A stretch of DNA of 64,000 bases from CAVRAZ01 sp963719135 (GTDB taxonomy: Bacteria; Pseudomonadota; Gammaproteobacteria; DSM-19610): the NCBI GenBank assembly GCA_963719135.1, contig CAVRAZ010000006.1, forward strand, positions 434,001 to 498,000, written 5' to 3'. Below, piece after piece: positions 7,008-16,167 of the stretch (position 1 is the stretch's first letter; the number at the start of each line of letters is the position of its first letter). The translations under genes were made by a program, and so were the position numbers. The notes under the pieces are model-generated. The model saw only the letters and a list, made by a program, of their open reading frames with translations, did no database searches and was not told where the DNA came from.

Positions 7008-9332
7008 GTGAGGCGCGCGGTGGGATTCATCCTGGTGACCGGGGGTCTTGTGGTGCTGGCGCTGTGGGCGGTGCAACTGCGCACCGACATCCGCGACTTC
7101 TTCTTTCCCGGCGATACCGCCGACGCCGAGTTTCTCGTCGGCCAACTGCAGTCGGATGCACTGTCCAGGCGCTACCTGATCAGCATCGATCACCGCGGCA
7201 TGGACGCGGGACTGGCGGCCCCCTTCGTCGCTACGCTGCAGCGCCGGCTCAAGGCGCTCGCCGACGTGCGCAACCTGCGGGTCAATCGTTTTGACGAAGA
7301 CGATCTGAAACAACTGCTGGCGTTCTATCAGCCGCAGGCCGTGCACCTGTTTTCGCTGGAACCGGAACGCGGCTTCGAGCGGCTGGTCAGCCCGGCCGGC
7401 CTCGAAACACAGGCGCGGCAGGTCAAGGAATTGTTGCTCGGACCGGACCCGACACTGGCGAAATCGGTTCTGGCGAAAGACCCGATGCTGCTGACGCTGA
7501 ACCTGTTCAAACAACTGGGCGACGTGTTCGGCGGTGCGGGAGAGGCGCGGGACAATACCTCGTTCACGCTGGACACCCGCAGCGACGGCCTGGACCTGGA
7601 CGCCCAGGCAAGGTTCCAGAAGCAGCTCGAAGAGACCTTTGCCGGCGTCAATGCCGCCTACGACAACCGCTTCACGCTGAAATACACCGGCGTCCCCGTC
7701 TTCGCCGTCACCATCCGCGCCCAGGCGACGCAGGACATACAGAAGATCGGCACGCTGTCGGTCGTGGCAGTGCTGGCGCTGGCGCTGTGGGTGTTCCGTT
7801 CGTGGCGCGTGCTGCTGTGCATCGCGATTCTGCTGGTCTTTACCGTGACGGTCGCGGCGCTGGCCACGCAGTGGACGTTCGGTTACCTGCACGGCCTGAC
7901 GCTGGCGCTGGGCATGACGCTGATCGGCGTCTGCATCGACTACTTCATTCACAGCCTGGTGCACGCCGGCAACAAAACCGGCCGCGACCGCGCGGAGGCC
8001 GTGCGCCGGATCTGGCCGACGCTCCTGGTCGGCGGCGGAACCACGGTGATCGGTTACCTGGCGCTGAGCATCAGCGGATTCCCCGGCCTGCGCCAGATCG
8101 CCCTGTTCACCGGCACCGGCATCGTCACCGCGCTGCTGGCCTCGCGCTTCGTGCTGCCCGACCTGATGGACCTGATGCACCTGCGGATACAGACCAAGCT
8201 GCCGCTGGGCGGTCTGCTGCGCGCGGCGGGCAGGCCGCGCCTGCGCACGTTCGTGGTGGCCGCGATCGCGGCCGTGAGCGTCGCGGGCGGCAGCCGGATT
8301 CACTGGGGCGACGATCTGAACATGCAGACGCCGGCGCTGGATCGCCTGATCGCAAACGACAAGCTGATCCGCTCGCGCCTGGCGAGCATGGAACCGGGGC
8401 GGTTCCTGCTCGTCGAGGGCGCGACGCTGGAACAGGCGTTGCAGACGTCCGAACGCGTGCAACCCGTGCTGGCGCAGTTGCAGGCGCACGGCGATCTGAC
8501 CCATTTCTATGCGCTGTTCCCCTGGCTCGCCTCGCAGAAACTTCAGGCGGAAAACGAACGAGCCTGGAACGCGCGCGTCACGCCCACGCTGCAGGCGGCG
8601 TGGGACAAGGCGCTGACCGATCAGGGTCTGGTGGCAGCCGCGTTCACCGCGCTGGCGGCCTCGCACCAGCCCTACCTTACCGCCGACGCGCTTCAGGCAT
8701 CGCCGGCCTGGCCGTTCATCGCGCGCCAACTGACGCTCCGACCCGACCGCGTGTTCGTCGCGATCTGGCTCGGCAAACACGATCCGGAGGCGGTGCGGGC
8801 CGCCGTCGACCCGCTGTCCGGTGTACGCTACTTCAGTCAGAAGGACAGCATCGATCGGCTGGCCGCCGGCTATCGCGAGCACGCCGGCGTCATGCTGGTG
8901 TTCGGTATCCTCGCGATTCTCGCGATCCTCACCGCGCGCTACCGCTCCCCGACAACGGCGCTGGCCGTGCTGTCGCCGGCGGCGCTGGCGATCCTGCTGC
9001 TGGTCGGCGGCTGGGGCCTGGCCGGCCGGCCGCTGGGCATGCTGCACCTGATCGGCCTGCTGCTGACGGCGGCGGTATGCGTGGATTACGGCGTCTTTTT
9101 CCTGGAAAATACCGGCCGGGACCGGTTGCGCACGTTTCAGGCGATCACGCTGTCGGCCGTCACGACCTCCGTTTCGTTTGCCTGCCTGGGCATTGCCGAA
9201 AATCCGGCCCTGCACGCCCTGGCCTGGACCGTATCGCCCGGCGTCCTGGCCGGGTTTCTGCTGTGTCCCGTGCTGCTGCGCGGGCGGGAAAGTTTTCCGC
9301 AAGCCGGTCTGGATCAACGACTATCGACATGA
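7008..9332 (+). CDS. MMPL/RND-family exporter of the polyene cluster
   Basis: A 774-residue inner-membrane exporter with the two-half RND/MMPL layout: one N-terminal transmembrane segment, a periplasmic domain, five membrane segments around residues 245-395, a second periplasmic domain, and a second membrane block at about 625-760. The GMTLIGVCIDYFIHSLVH and HLIGLLLTAAVCVDYGVFF segments are the matching fourth-helix motifs. GTG at 7008 is five bases after the LolA-like stop. The stop overlaps the following ATG. In aryl-polyene clusters this protein is the presumed exporter of the finished polyene lipid. Confidence 0.88.
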   Translation: MRRAVGFILVTGGLVVLALWAVQLRTDIRDFFFPGDTADAEFLVGQLQSDALSRRYLISIDHRGMDAGLAAPFVATLQRRLKALADVRNLRVNRFDEDDLKQLLAFYQPQAVHLFSLEPERGFERLVSPAGLETQARQVKELLLGPDPTLAKSVLAKDPMLLTLNLFKQLGDVFGGAGEARDNTSFTLDTRSDGLDLDAQARFQKQLEETFAGVNAAYDNRFTLKYTGVPVFAVTIRAQATQDIQKIGTLSVVAVLALALWVFRSWRVLLCIAILLVFTVTVAALATQWTFGYLHGLTLALGMTLIGVCIDYFIHSLVHAGNKTGRDRAEAVRRIWPTLLVGGGTTVIGYLALSISGFPGLRQIALFTGTGIVTALLASRFVLPDLMDLMHLRIQTKLPLGGLLRAAGRPRLRTFVVAAIAAVSVAGGSRIHWGDDLNMQTPALDRLIANDKLIRSRLASMEPGRFLLVEGATLEQALQTSERVQPVLAQLQAHGDLTHFYALFPWLASQKLQAENERAWNARVTPTLQAAWDKALTDQGLVAAAFTALAASHQPYLTADALQASPAWPFIARQLTLRPDRVFVAIWLGKHDPEAVRAAVDPLSGVRYFSQKDSIDRLAAGYREHAGVMLVFGILAILAILTARYRSPTTALAVLSPAALAILLLVGGWGLAGRPLGMLHLIGLLLTAAVCVDYGVFFLENTGRDRLRTFQAITLSAVTTSVSFACLGIAENPALHALAWTVSPGVLAGFLLCPVLLRGRESFPQAGLDQRLST

Positions 9333-10555
9333 ACGCAGAAACCGGACATTCACCCGTCGCACCGCTGCCGATCACCGCCTGTTCGGTCCTGAGCGCCTGC
9401 GGCGCGGGCACGCGCAGCCTCCACGGCGCGCTGCTGGACGGACGCCACCGGCTCGACCGCTGCAAGCTCATCGACCTGGAGTTTCCGGCGTACGTGGGCG
9501 AGATCGACGCGCGCCACCTGGCATCGCTCGACCCGCGGCTGGACGCCTACGCCACCCGCAACACCCGCATTGCGCTGGCCGCGCTCAACCAGGAGGACGA
9601 CGGCGTGCGCGCGGCCGTGGCCCGCGCCGTGGCGCGCCACGGCGCCCAGCGGGTCGGCGTGATCGTCGGCACCAGCACCTCGGGTATCTACGAAACCGAA
9701 AACGCCTACGGCCGGCGCGCGACGCACGGGCATCTGCCCACGGATTTCAGTTTCATCAATCGGCACATGTGGTCGGCGACCGCCCGTTTTCTGCAGGCGG
9801 AGCTGGGCCTCGAAGGCCCCTGTTACGCGATCTCGACGGCCTGCTCCTCCAGCAGCAAGACGCTGGCGAGCGCACAGCGGCTGATCGCCGCCGGCCTGTG
9901 CGACGCCGTGCTCACCGGCGGCGTGGATTCGCTGTGCCGCATGACCCTGTACGGTTTCAAGAGCCTGGATATCATGTCCGAGCGGCCCTGCACGCCGCTG
10001 GACCAGGACCGGTGCGGCATCAGTCTCGGCGAGGGTGCCGGGCTGCTGTTGCTGGAGCGGCCGCACGAAGACCACGCATCCTGCGTGCACCTGCTCGGCT
10101 GCGGAGAATCGTCCGATGCCTACCACATGACCGCACCGCACCCAGAAGGCCGCGGCGCGAGCGCCGCCATGTATTCGGCGCTCGCCCAGGCCGGGCTGGC
10201 GCCCGCCGCCATCGACTACGTCAACCTGCACGCGACCGGCACCGTACTGAACGACCAGGCGGAAATGGCGGCGATGGCGCGGGTGTTCGCGGAACCGGTG
10301 CCGTGCAGCGGCACCAAGGGGCTGACCGGCCACACGCTCGGCGCCGCCGGCGCCGTGGAATCGGTCGTCACCTGGCTGAGTCTGACGCAGGGGTTCGTGC
10401 CCGGCACCTGCAGTCTGAAGCAGGTCGACCCATCGTTCCGCAGCAACGTCGTCGGCGACAGCCTGCCCGATGTGCCGGTGCGCGTCGCCATGAACAACAA
10501 TTTCGGTTTTGGCGGCAACAACACGTCGTTGATCCTGGGGCTGGCCGATGACTGA
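9329..10555 (+). CDS. beta-ketoacyl-ACP synthase, aryl-polyene type
   Basis: A 408-residue condensing enzyme that would extend the polyene acyl chain with malonyl-ACP. The catalytic triad is complete: Cys172 in STACSSSS, His301 in NLHATGT and His335 in GLTGHTLGAAG, with the glycine-rich end NNNFGFGGNN. ATG at 9329 overlaps the exporter stop. The next gene is a cysteine-less partner, so this subunit is the active half of a ketosynthase/chain-length-factor pair (ApeO/ApeC type in aryl-polyene nomenclature). Confidence 0.92.
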   Translation: MNAETGHSPVAPLPITACSVLSACGAGTRSLHGALLDGRHRLDRCKLIDLEFPAYVGEIDARHLASLDPRLDAYATRNTRIALAALNQEDDGVRAAVARAVARHGAQRVGVIVGTSTSGIYETENAYGRRATHGHLPTDFSFINRHMWSATARFLQAELGLEGPCYAISTACSSSSKTLASAQRLIAAGLCDAVLTGGVDSLCRMTLYGFKSLDIMSERPCTPLDQDRCGISLGEGAGLLLLERPHEDHASCVHLLGCGESSDAYHMTAPHPEGRGASAAMYSALAQAGLAPAAIDYVNLHATGTVLNDQAEMAAMARVFAEPVPCSGTKGLTGHTLGAAGAVESVVTWLSLTQGFVPGTCSLKQVDPSFRSNVVGDSLPDVPVRVAMNNNFGFGGNNTSLILGLADD

Positions 10556-11324
10556 CGCAGCGGCGATCGCGCACTACATGGGCGTGCTCGGCACGGGGCT
10601 GTGTATCCCGGATGAGGACGCGGCTGCGGCCGGCGGCTTTGCCGGCTGCGGGCTGGACGCCTCGCTGCTGCCGCCGCTGGTGCGCCGCCGCACGAGCCTG
10701 GCGACGCGCATGGCGGTCTGCGCCGCCGACCGGGCCTGTGCCGGCGCCGGCGGCGACCGCGACCTGGCGGCGGTGTTCGTGTCGGCGGCCGGCGAAATGC
10801 AGGTGACCGACAGGCTCTGCACGGCGATCGCCGGGCGGGAGTATCCGCTCTCCCCCACCCTGTTCCACAATTCCGTCCACAACACGGCCAGCGCGTACTG
10901 GAGCATGGCGACCGGCAGCATGGCGCCGATGCAGGCCATGTCCGCGCTGGACGACAGTTTCGCCCTGGGGCTGCTCGAGGTCTGGTGCCAACTGCGGGCG
11001 GGCGTGGATCGGGTGTTGCTGGTGGTCTACGACGAGGTGCTGCCGGCTGATCTGCTGCCGGAGTACCATTGGCGGAATTGCGCGCTCGCGCTGGTGCTCG
11101 GCGCCGGCGCACCGGGCCGGCCGGCCATCGCCGCGCCGTTTCAGACTATGACCGGCGAGGATCCGGACCTGAACCTGACGGACCGACTGCGCACGGCCAA
11201 CCCGGCGATGGCCGGGCTGCCGGTGCTCAGGGCGTTGCAGCAGCCGCAGCCCGGCCGCCGGCGCATCCGCCTGTCCGGCGGCGCGGCGCCCTGGGTGACG
11301 GACGTGGTCGTCGAACCGGAATGA
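10548..11324 (+). CDS. ketosynthase chain-length factor (inactive KS-like subunit)
   Basis: A 258-residue ketosynthase-like protein (Ketoacyl-synt_2 type, PF13723 by pattern) corresponding to a shortened KS N-terminal half. The region FHNSVHNTASAYWSMATG occupies the active-site loop but has no nucleophilic cysteine. Such subunits (ApeC-like) pair with an active KS and set chain length in aryl-polyene synthesis. The frame overlaps the KS gene by eight bases and the next gene by four, so translation is coupled and equimolar expression is likely. Confidence 0.85.
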   Translation: MTDAAAIAHYMGVLGTGLCIPDEDAAAAGGFAGCGLDASLLPPLVRRRTSLATRMAVCAADRACAGAGGDRDLAAVFVSAAGEMQVTDRLCTAIAGREYPLSPTLFHNSVHNTASAYWSMATGSMAPMQAMSALDDSFALGLLEVWCQLRAGVDRVLLVVYDEVLPADLLPEYHWRNCALALVLGAGAPGRPAIAAPFQTMTGEDPDLNLTDRLRTANPAMAGLPVLRALQQPQPGRRRIRLSGGAAPWVTDVVVEPE

Positions 11325-11746
11325 CGGATTGCGACGCGCCCGGGCGGTACCTGCCGCACAAGCCGCCCATGCGCATGGTCAGCCGCATCGTCAGCCGGGC
11401 CGAGCGGTCGATTCACTGTACCGGTATAATCGACGCGCGAAACCCGCTGGTGACCGACGGCCGTTTTCCGGCCATCGGCGGGCTGGAGCTGGTCGCCCAG
11501 GCGGCCGGTGTGCTGCTGGGGCTTGCAAGCGCCGGCGCCCCGGCGAGGCCGGGTGTCATCGTACAGGTGAAGCGGTTCAGCATCGAACCGGCCGAGGTAC
11601 CGGTGGGCGCGGAATTGCATATTCATGCCAGGTTGCAGGCCGGCGGCGCCGACGCGGCGCTGGTCGAAGGCGAAGTGTTCTTGGACGACAGACCGTTCTT
11701 CTCGGCCCTGGTCATGCTGGCGTTGCTGCCGGGCGGCCACCCGTGA
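11321..11746 (+). CDS. hotdog-fold 3-hydroxyacyl-ACP dehydratase (ApeP-like)
   Basis: A 141-residue hotdog protein beginning MTDCDAPGRYLPHKPPMRMV, the usual opening of ApeP-like dehydratases. The glycine/glutamate central helix IGGLELVAQAAGVLLG carries the probable catalytic glutamate and the first histidine is in LPHKPPM. It would dehydrate the 3-hydroxyacyl-ACP to build each double bond of the polyene. ATG at 11321 overlaps the upstream stop, and its own stop overlaps the GTG of the ketoreductase. Confidence 0.85.
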   Translation: MTDCDAPGRYLPHKPPMRMVSRIVSRAERSIHCTGIIDARNPLVTDGRFPAIGGLELVAQAAGVLLGLASAGAPARPGVIVQVKRFSIEPAEVPVGAELHIHARLQAGGADAALVEGEVFLDDRPFFSALVMLALLPGGHP

Positions 11747-12465
11747 CGCGCAAGGCGCTGATCACCGGCGGCAGCGGCGGCATCGGCGCCGCCATCGCCG
11801 AACGCCTCGCCGGTGACGGCGTGCAGGTATGGATCAATTACCTGAACAACCGCGACGGTGCCGAACACGCGGCCGATCGGATCCGGCAGTCCGGCGGCAG
11901 CGCGTCGGCCATCCGCTTCAACGTCGGCAACTGGGCGGACTGCCAGACGGTCCTCGGCGAACTGCTCGCCGCCGAAGGCGCCATGGACATCGTCGTGCAC
12001 AATGCCGGCATCACCGACGACGCGCCGATGCTCGGCATGGAGGAGCCGCAGTGGAAGCGGGTGATCGACACCGGCCTGAACGGTTTCTTTCACGTCACCC
12101 GGCCGCTGCTCATGCCCATGGTGCGCAAGCGCTGGGGCCGCATCGTCAGCATCGCATCGGTGGCGGCGCTGCACGGCAACCGCGGCCAGGCCAACTACGC
12201 GGCGGCCAAGGCCGGTCTGATCGGCGCCAGCCGTTCGCTGGCCAAGGAAGTGGCCACCCGCGGCGTCTGCGTCAACGTGGTCGCGCCGGGCTTCATCGAA
12301 ACGGCGATGACCGCTTCGATTCCGCGCGAGGCGATCGAGGCGGCGGTGGCCATGAAGCGTTGCGGAAAACCGGAGGAAGTCGCCGGCGTGGTTGCGTTTC
12401 TGTGTTCGGACAGCGCTTCGTATGTCACCGGCGACGTGCTCAATGTATCGGGGGGAATCATCTGA
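11743..12465 (+). CDS. 3-ketoacyl-ACP reductase, FabG/ApeQ-like SDR
   Basis: A 240-residue short-chain dehydrogenase. The NADPH-binding motif TGGSGGIG is at residues 8-15, the NAG motif at 87-89, and the catalytic Ser139, Tyr152 and Lys156 (NYAAAK) are all present with FabG-like spacing. GTG at 11743 overlaps the preceding stop. It reduces the 3-ketoacyl-ACP made by the adjacent ketosynthase. The neighbouring ApeP-like dehydratase then removes water. Confidence 0.92.
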   Translation: MTRKALITGGSGGIGAAIAERLAGDGVQVWINYLNNRDGAEHAADRIRQSGGSASAIRFNVGNWADCQTVLGELLAAEGAMDIVVHNAGITDDAPMLGMEEPQWKRVIDTGLNGFFHVTRPLLMPMVRKRWGRIVSIASVAALHGNRGQANYAAAKAGLIGASRSLAKEVATRGVCVNVVAPGFIETAMTASIPREAIEAAVAMKRCGKPEEVAGVVAFLCSDSASYVTGDVLNVSGGII

Positions 12466-13661
12466 TGAACACACCGGCCTATGATGTCATCGTTGCCGGC
12501 GCCGGACCCGCCGGCGCGACGGCGGCCACCCTGCTGGCCCAGTACGGTCACCGGGTGCTGATGCTGGAGCGGGACCGGCACCCGCGTTTTCACATCGGCG
12601 AATCCATGCTGCCGATGAGCGCGCCGGTGTTCGACCGGCTCGGCTTCGAGTGGGACAGGCAGCGTTTTCTCGCCAAGAACGGCGCCGAGTTCATCGACGA
12701 AAAGGACGGCCGCCGGATCAGGTTTGCGCTGAACGGCAACCACCAGCCCTACCAGGTCGAGCGCGCGCTGTTCGATCACATGCTCGCGGAAAACGCCGTG
12801 GCTCAGGGCGCCGCTCTGCAACAGGAGGAGGCGGTCAGGTCCCTGGCCTTCGGCGACAACGTCCGCGTGGCCACCACGCGCGGCGAATACCGCGCACGCT
12901 ATTTCATCGATGCAACCGGACGCAGCGTCTTCCTCGCCAGGTTGAACGGCAGCATCCGGCGCATCGAAAACCTGGGCAAGTTTTCGCTCTACACCCATTA
13001 CCGCGACGTTCTGTCGGCCGACGCCCGCGCGCTGTTCGAGTCCGGCAACGTCAAGATTCTGCTGGTCGACATCGGCTGGCTCTGGATCATTCCGCTGGTC
13101 GGCAACCGCCTGAGCGTCGGTCTGGTGGTACAGCAATGGGTCGACCGGTCGCGGCGCGGCGCCGAATTGTTCGACCGCTATGTCGGCGAATCGCCGCTGC
13201 TGACCGCGCTGCTGCAAGGCGCGGTGCGCGACATGCCGGTGCGCGCCGAGGCGGATTTCAGCTTTGCCAATGTGCGGCGCTTCGGTCCGCGCTTCGCCTG
13301 CTGCGGCGACGCCGCCGGATTTCTCGACCCGATCTTTTCATCCGGCGTCTTCCTTGCCGTCACCGGCGCCGAGCGCGTCGCCGACCGGCTGCACGAGGCG
13401 CTGGCCGCGCGCACCGAAGGCGTTCCGGACCTGCACGCCGCCGACAACGTCCACTATGCCTCGGGATTTCGCTCGATGCAGTTGTTCGTCGAGCGCTTTT
13501 ACCACTACGACATGGTGCAGCGGCTGTTCTTCCGCGCCGACCAGAATCAAGGGATCAAGGAGGATATCGCGGCGCTGCTTTCCGGCGATCTGTGGCGCAA
13601 GGACAATGCGTTTCAGAGGATGCTGCTCGAAGGCCGGCAGAACGACCGGTTGATGGCCTGA
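12465..13661 (+). CDS. FAD-dependent oxidoreductase of the flavin-dependent halogenase family
   Basis: A 398-residue flavoprotein with the FAD dinucleotide motif GAGPAG at residues 12-17, HIGESMLP at 43-50 and FIDATGRS at 147-154. It also has a WLWIIP segment at 205-210 that matches the WxWxIP hallmark of flavin-dependent halogenases. A lysine (Lys71) sits in the region where the halogenase catalytic lysine is expected, but the alignment by eye is uncertain. Some aryl polyenes (xanthomonadins) are brominated, so halogenation of the aryl head is plausible; a hydroxylase or desaturase role is also possible. ATG at 12465 overlaps the ketoreductase stop. Confidence 0.8.
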   Translation: MNTPAYDVIVAGAGPAGATAATLLAQYGHRVLMLERDRHPRFHIGESMLPMSAPVFDRLGFEWDRQRFLAKNGAEFIDEKDGRRIRFALNGNHQPYQVERALFDHMLAENAVAQGAALQQEEAVRSLAFGDNVRVATTRGEYRARYFIDATGRSVFLARLNGSIRRIENLGKFSLYTHYRDVLSADARALFESGNVKILLVDIGWLWIIPLVGNRLSVGLVVQQWVDRSRRGAELFDRYVGESPLLTALLQGAVRDMPVRAEADFSFANVRRFGPRFACCGDAAGFLDPIFSSGVFLAVTGAERVADRLHEALAARTEGVPDLHAADNVHYASGFRSMQLFVERFYHYDMVQRLFFRADQNQGIKEDIAALLSGDLWRKDNAFQRMLLEGRQNDRLMA

Positions 13662-13665
13662 GCCG

Positions 13666-14568
13666 ATGGCACTGGGCGTGCCGCGGGCGGTGTCGCGTCG
13701 GCTCATCGCCGCGCTGGCGGCGTCGGGCAGGGCGCGCGCTCCCGCCGGCTTCGCCGAGCCAGTGCAACACCCGATGGCAATCCGCAATCCATGCGTCGTC
13801 CCGGTCAGAATCGTCCTCACCGCTTGGGGATTTGTCCAGTTCGCCGTCCAGGTGCTCTGGCTGGGCAAGTGGCAGATGCCGCGTCTCATGCGCCGCGGCA
13901 CCAACGAGCCCGAAGCGCGCAGCCAGGCGTTGTTCGCCGCCCATCGCCATGTGGTGGTCTACCTGAAGACGCTGAGCTTGCTCAGACTGGTCCGGTTCCA
14001 CGTCGAGGGCACGCCCCACCGCGAGCCCTGCGTGGTGGTCGCCAACCACCCCAGCCTGCTCGACTTCATCGTCTTTCTCAAGGATCTGCCCAACACCGTC
14101 TGCCTGTACAAATCGCAGTCACTGAAAAATCCGGTGCTGTCGTCATTCCTGCAAGTGGGCGGCTATATCGCAGGCATGGACGGCACCGCCGGCGCGAGCA
14201 AGCGCATCATCGCCGACTGCTGCGAACGGCTGGCGCAGGGCCATCATGTCGCCGTGTTCCCCGAAGCCACGCGCTCCGAATCGGCGACCGCTGTGCGCAA
14301 GTTCCGGACCACGGCGTTCCATGCGGTGGTCAAGGCACAGTCGGCCCTGCAGCCGGTCGCCATCTACTGCCGGCCGTTGTTCCTGGGCAAGAACCAGAAG
14401 TGGCTGGCGTTCTGCAGGGCGACCAACCACCTGACCATTCGCTACCTGCCGGCGATCCACCTGCACGACCTGGCGGAAGAAAAAAGAAATGCGTCCGGAC
14501 TCGCCGAAGCCGCCAGGGACCGCATCTGCGCAGCGATCGACGAACTGGCGCGCGCCGGCTGCCGATAG
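13666..14568 (+). CDS. PlsC-type lysophospholipid acyltransferase
   Basis: A 300-residue membrane-associated acyltransferase with the HxxxxD catalytic block in ANHPSLLDF, the FPEATRS substrate-binding block and an N-terminal hydrophobic segment around residues 45-65. It probably attaches the polyene acid to a lipid or glycolipid anchor. It is four bases downstream of the flavoprotein gene and is the last gene of this operon arm. The last 48 bases plus 19 downstream are duplicated exactly at 21630-21696. Confidence 0.85.
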   Translation: MALGVPRAVSRRLIAALAASGRARAPAGFAEPVQHPMAIRNPCVVPVRIVLTAWGFVQFAVQVLWLGKWQMPRLMRRGTNEPEARSQALFAAHRHVVVYLKTLSLLRLVRFHVEGTPHREPCVVVANHPSLLDFIVFLKDLPNTVCLYKSQSLKNPVLSSFLQVGGYIAGMDGTAGASKRIIADCCERLAQGHHVAVFPEATRSESATAVRKFRTTAFHAVVKAQSALQPVAIYCRPLFLGKNQKWLAFCRATNHLTIRYLPAIHLHDLAEEKRNASGLAEAARDRICAAIDELARAGCR

Positions 14569-14587
14569 AGGCTGCCCCGCTGGCAGG
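14521..14587 (+). repeat. 67-bp direct repeat at the 3' end of the acyltransferase gene, copy 1
   Basis: These 67 bases are identical to 21630-21696 in the same orientation and include the acyltransferase stop codon. Downstream, both copies continue into a related but diverged stretch (to about 14700 and 21810). The pair encloses 7.1 kb of accessory DNA. Confidence 0.85.
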
Positions 14588-14699
14588 TCTGCGGGACGCC
14601 CGTGAAAGGCTTTCCACCAGGACAGCACCTCGGTGGGAAGCGCCGACGCGATACGGCGGCATACAGACGACGGGCACGGATTCCACGTTTCCAGTGGGG

Positions 14700-15182
14700 G
14701 AGGTGAGGTCCAAATTTACGGAGATCGAGCGGCGCGTGGAAGAGGCGGAACTAGACGAGGCCTTCCTGAACCCAGACGTGCTCGCGCCGGAGCAGATCGA
14801 GCACGCACCAATGGCGTACTTCCAGATGGGCATGGCGTGCCCGTTCCTGATCGAGGAGTCGTGCGGGATCTACGCCGAGCGCCCGCTCGCGCGCCGGGAG
14901 TACCTCGTGACGGCACCGGCGGAGTACTGCAGCGCGCCCGACGAGCGGGTGGAGACGCTGCGTCCGCCCGTCAAAGCGGCAGAGGCGCTGGCGAGGTTGG
15001 AAGGAACCGAGGGGCGGCGGTACGTGAAGAAGATTCCGCTGGGGCTTGCCCTGAGGTGGAGCCGCGAGAATGCCGGTCCCGCCCCGCGCGGCGCGGCGGG
15101 CACGGTGCGGGAGTTCCTGGCGCTCCTGGAGGGGACGCGACCCGAGCCGCGCAGGCAGGCACCGCCGGGAAGCAGCCAATGA
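14700..15182 (+). pseudogene. remnant of a YkgJ-family cysteine-cluster protein gene
   Basis: The frame reads through a YkgJ-like C-terminal region: MGMACPFLIEESCGIYAERP, then REYLVTAPAEYC. The N-terminal C-x2-C-x2-C part is missing and there is no proper start: upstream sequence in the same frame runs into the acyltransferase gene. One cysteine expected before REYL is an arginine. The family binds zinc or iron through clustered cysteines; this fragment is unlikely to work. Confidence 0.65.
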
Positions 15183-15204
15183 TCCGGCCATGCGATGTGC
15201 GAAC

Positions 15205-15649
15205 GGAAGTGGACCCCACTGCACCACCCCTTCAACCGCGTGGTATACCGGCTCCCAGGAGGTGTGGAATGCCGTTGACACTTCCCGCCAGGATAACTTC
15301 CTGGCCCAGCGGGAAAGCAACAGCAGGTAGCCCGGGTCAGGTGGTGCTTCCCCTCTGCCCAGGGAATCTTTTCGGCTACGATGCCACACGCCGGGCAATC
15401 CACTCGGCGCCGGGCATAGACCAGAAAAACCGGAAACCCCCAGAGCGGGATGAACTCAAAACGCCGCTCCGGTAGATGGTCATAGCCTGCACAGCGCACT
15501 CCGCAGCCAGAACACCGGGCGCGACTCCCTGTGCGTGGCCTGACACCGACCTCTATGCTCTGCCGGCCCCGATGCCGCACCAACCGCGCCTGCCCGTAGA
15601 CAAAGCCTTTGAACCGATAGCATTGATTGAGTATCGTGGTCAGCAGCAT
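15205..15649 (-). pseudogene. truncated, frameshifted ISL3-family transposase
   Basis: From ATG 15649 the reverse strand encodes an ISL3-type N-terminus: a zinc-finger-like C-x2-C (RCSGCG), LPERRFEFIPLWG, and VDCPACG. At about 15330 the homology moves to another frame (RWARKLSWREVSTAF, then TSWEPVYHAVEGVVQWG) and ends near 15205 without the DDE catalytic domain. So it carries a frameshift plus a 3' truncation and is a dead insertion-sequence remnant. Confidence 0.75.
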
Positions 15650-15679
15650 GGTCCTCCCTCCCGCACCGGATGAACGCCC

Positions 15680-16096
15680 ATGAGCAAGTCTACGCCTGCT
15701 GAGCAATTATCCGCCGCGTCCTCCTCATCCCCGGAGCTATTGGCCTCTGTCCCGGATCTCGATGCATGGCCCGATCGCTGGATGATCGACCAACCGGACC
15801 GGACCATGGGAAAAGCCATTGTCACCGTCCTGACGCACTTTATCGAGCACCTGATCAAACAGGGCCTTACCAAACGCACCATCAAACGCCATGTGGATAA
15901 TCTCTGGGTCTTGGGCGGAGAAATTATCACTGACATCAACTGGGATGAGTCTCTAGGCAAACTCTCTGCCAAGGATCTGGTAATCAATGCCATCGATGAG
16001 GAAGGTGGCCCCTTGCTACGTAACCCACTTGATCCCGAAGATCAAAAGCCCTTTGACAGCACCTGTAAAAAACTCTACAAATTTCTCATGTCTTAA
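15680..16096 (+). CDS. hypothetical protein, 138 residues
   Basis: A soluble, charged protein with a low-complexity N-terminus and a helical core (KAIVTVLTHFIEHLIKQGL, KRTIKRHVDNLWVLGGEI). The tail contains DPEDQKPFDSTCKKLYKFL. The helical core recalls an integrase core-binding or SAM-like helical domain, but no catalytic residues are present. Codon use is less GC-biased than the polyene genes. The family is not recognised; the consistent protein-like composition supports a real gene. Confidence 0.6.
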   Translation: MSKSTPAEQLSAASSSSPELLASVPDLDAWPDRWMIDQPDRTMGKAIVTVLTHFIEHLIKQGLTKRTIKRHVDNLWVLGGEIITDINWDESLGKLSAKDLVINAIDEEGGPLLRNPLDPEDQKPFDSTCKKLYKFLMS

Positions 16097-16167
16097 CAAT
16101 TCGGCCCACTAATTCCGCTGAAGATCCAAAGAATTAAAGGGTACTGACCCCTTTTCCCTCTTTACTC

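Noticed and set aside
6885..9317. Very long open frame opposite the MMPL exporter
   Set aside because: It is the antisense shadow of a GC-rich coding gene; its product is rich in Arg, Gln and His repeats with no domain.
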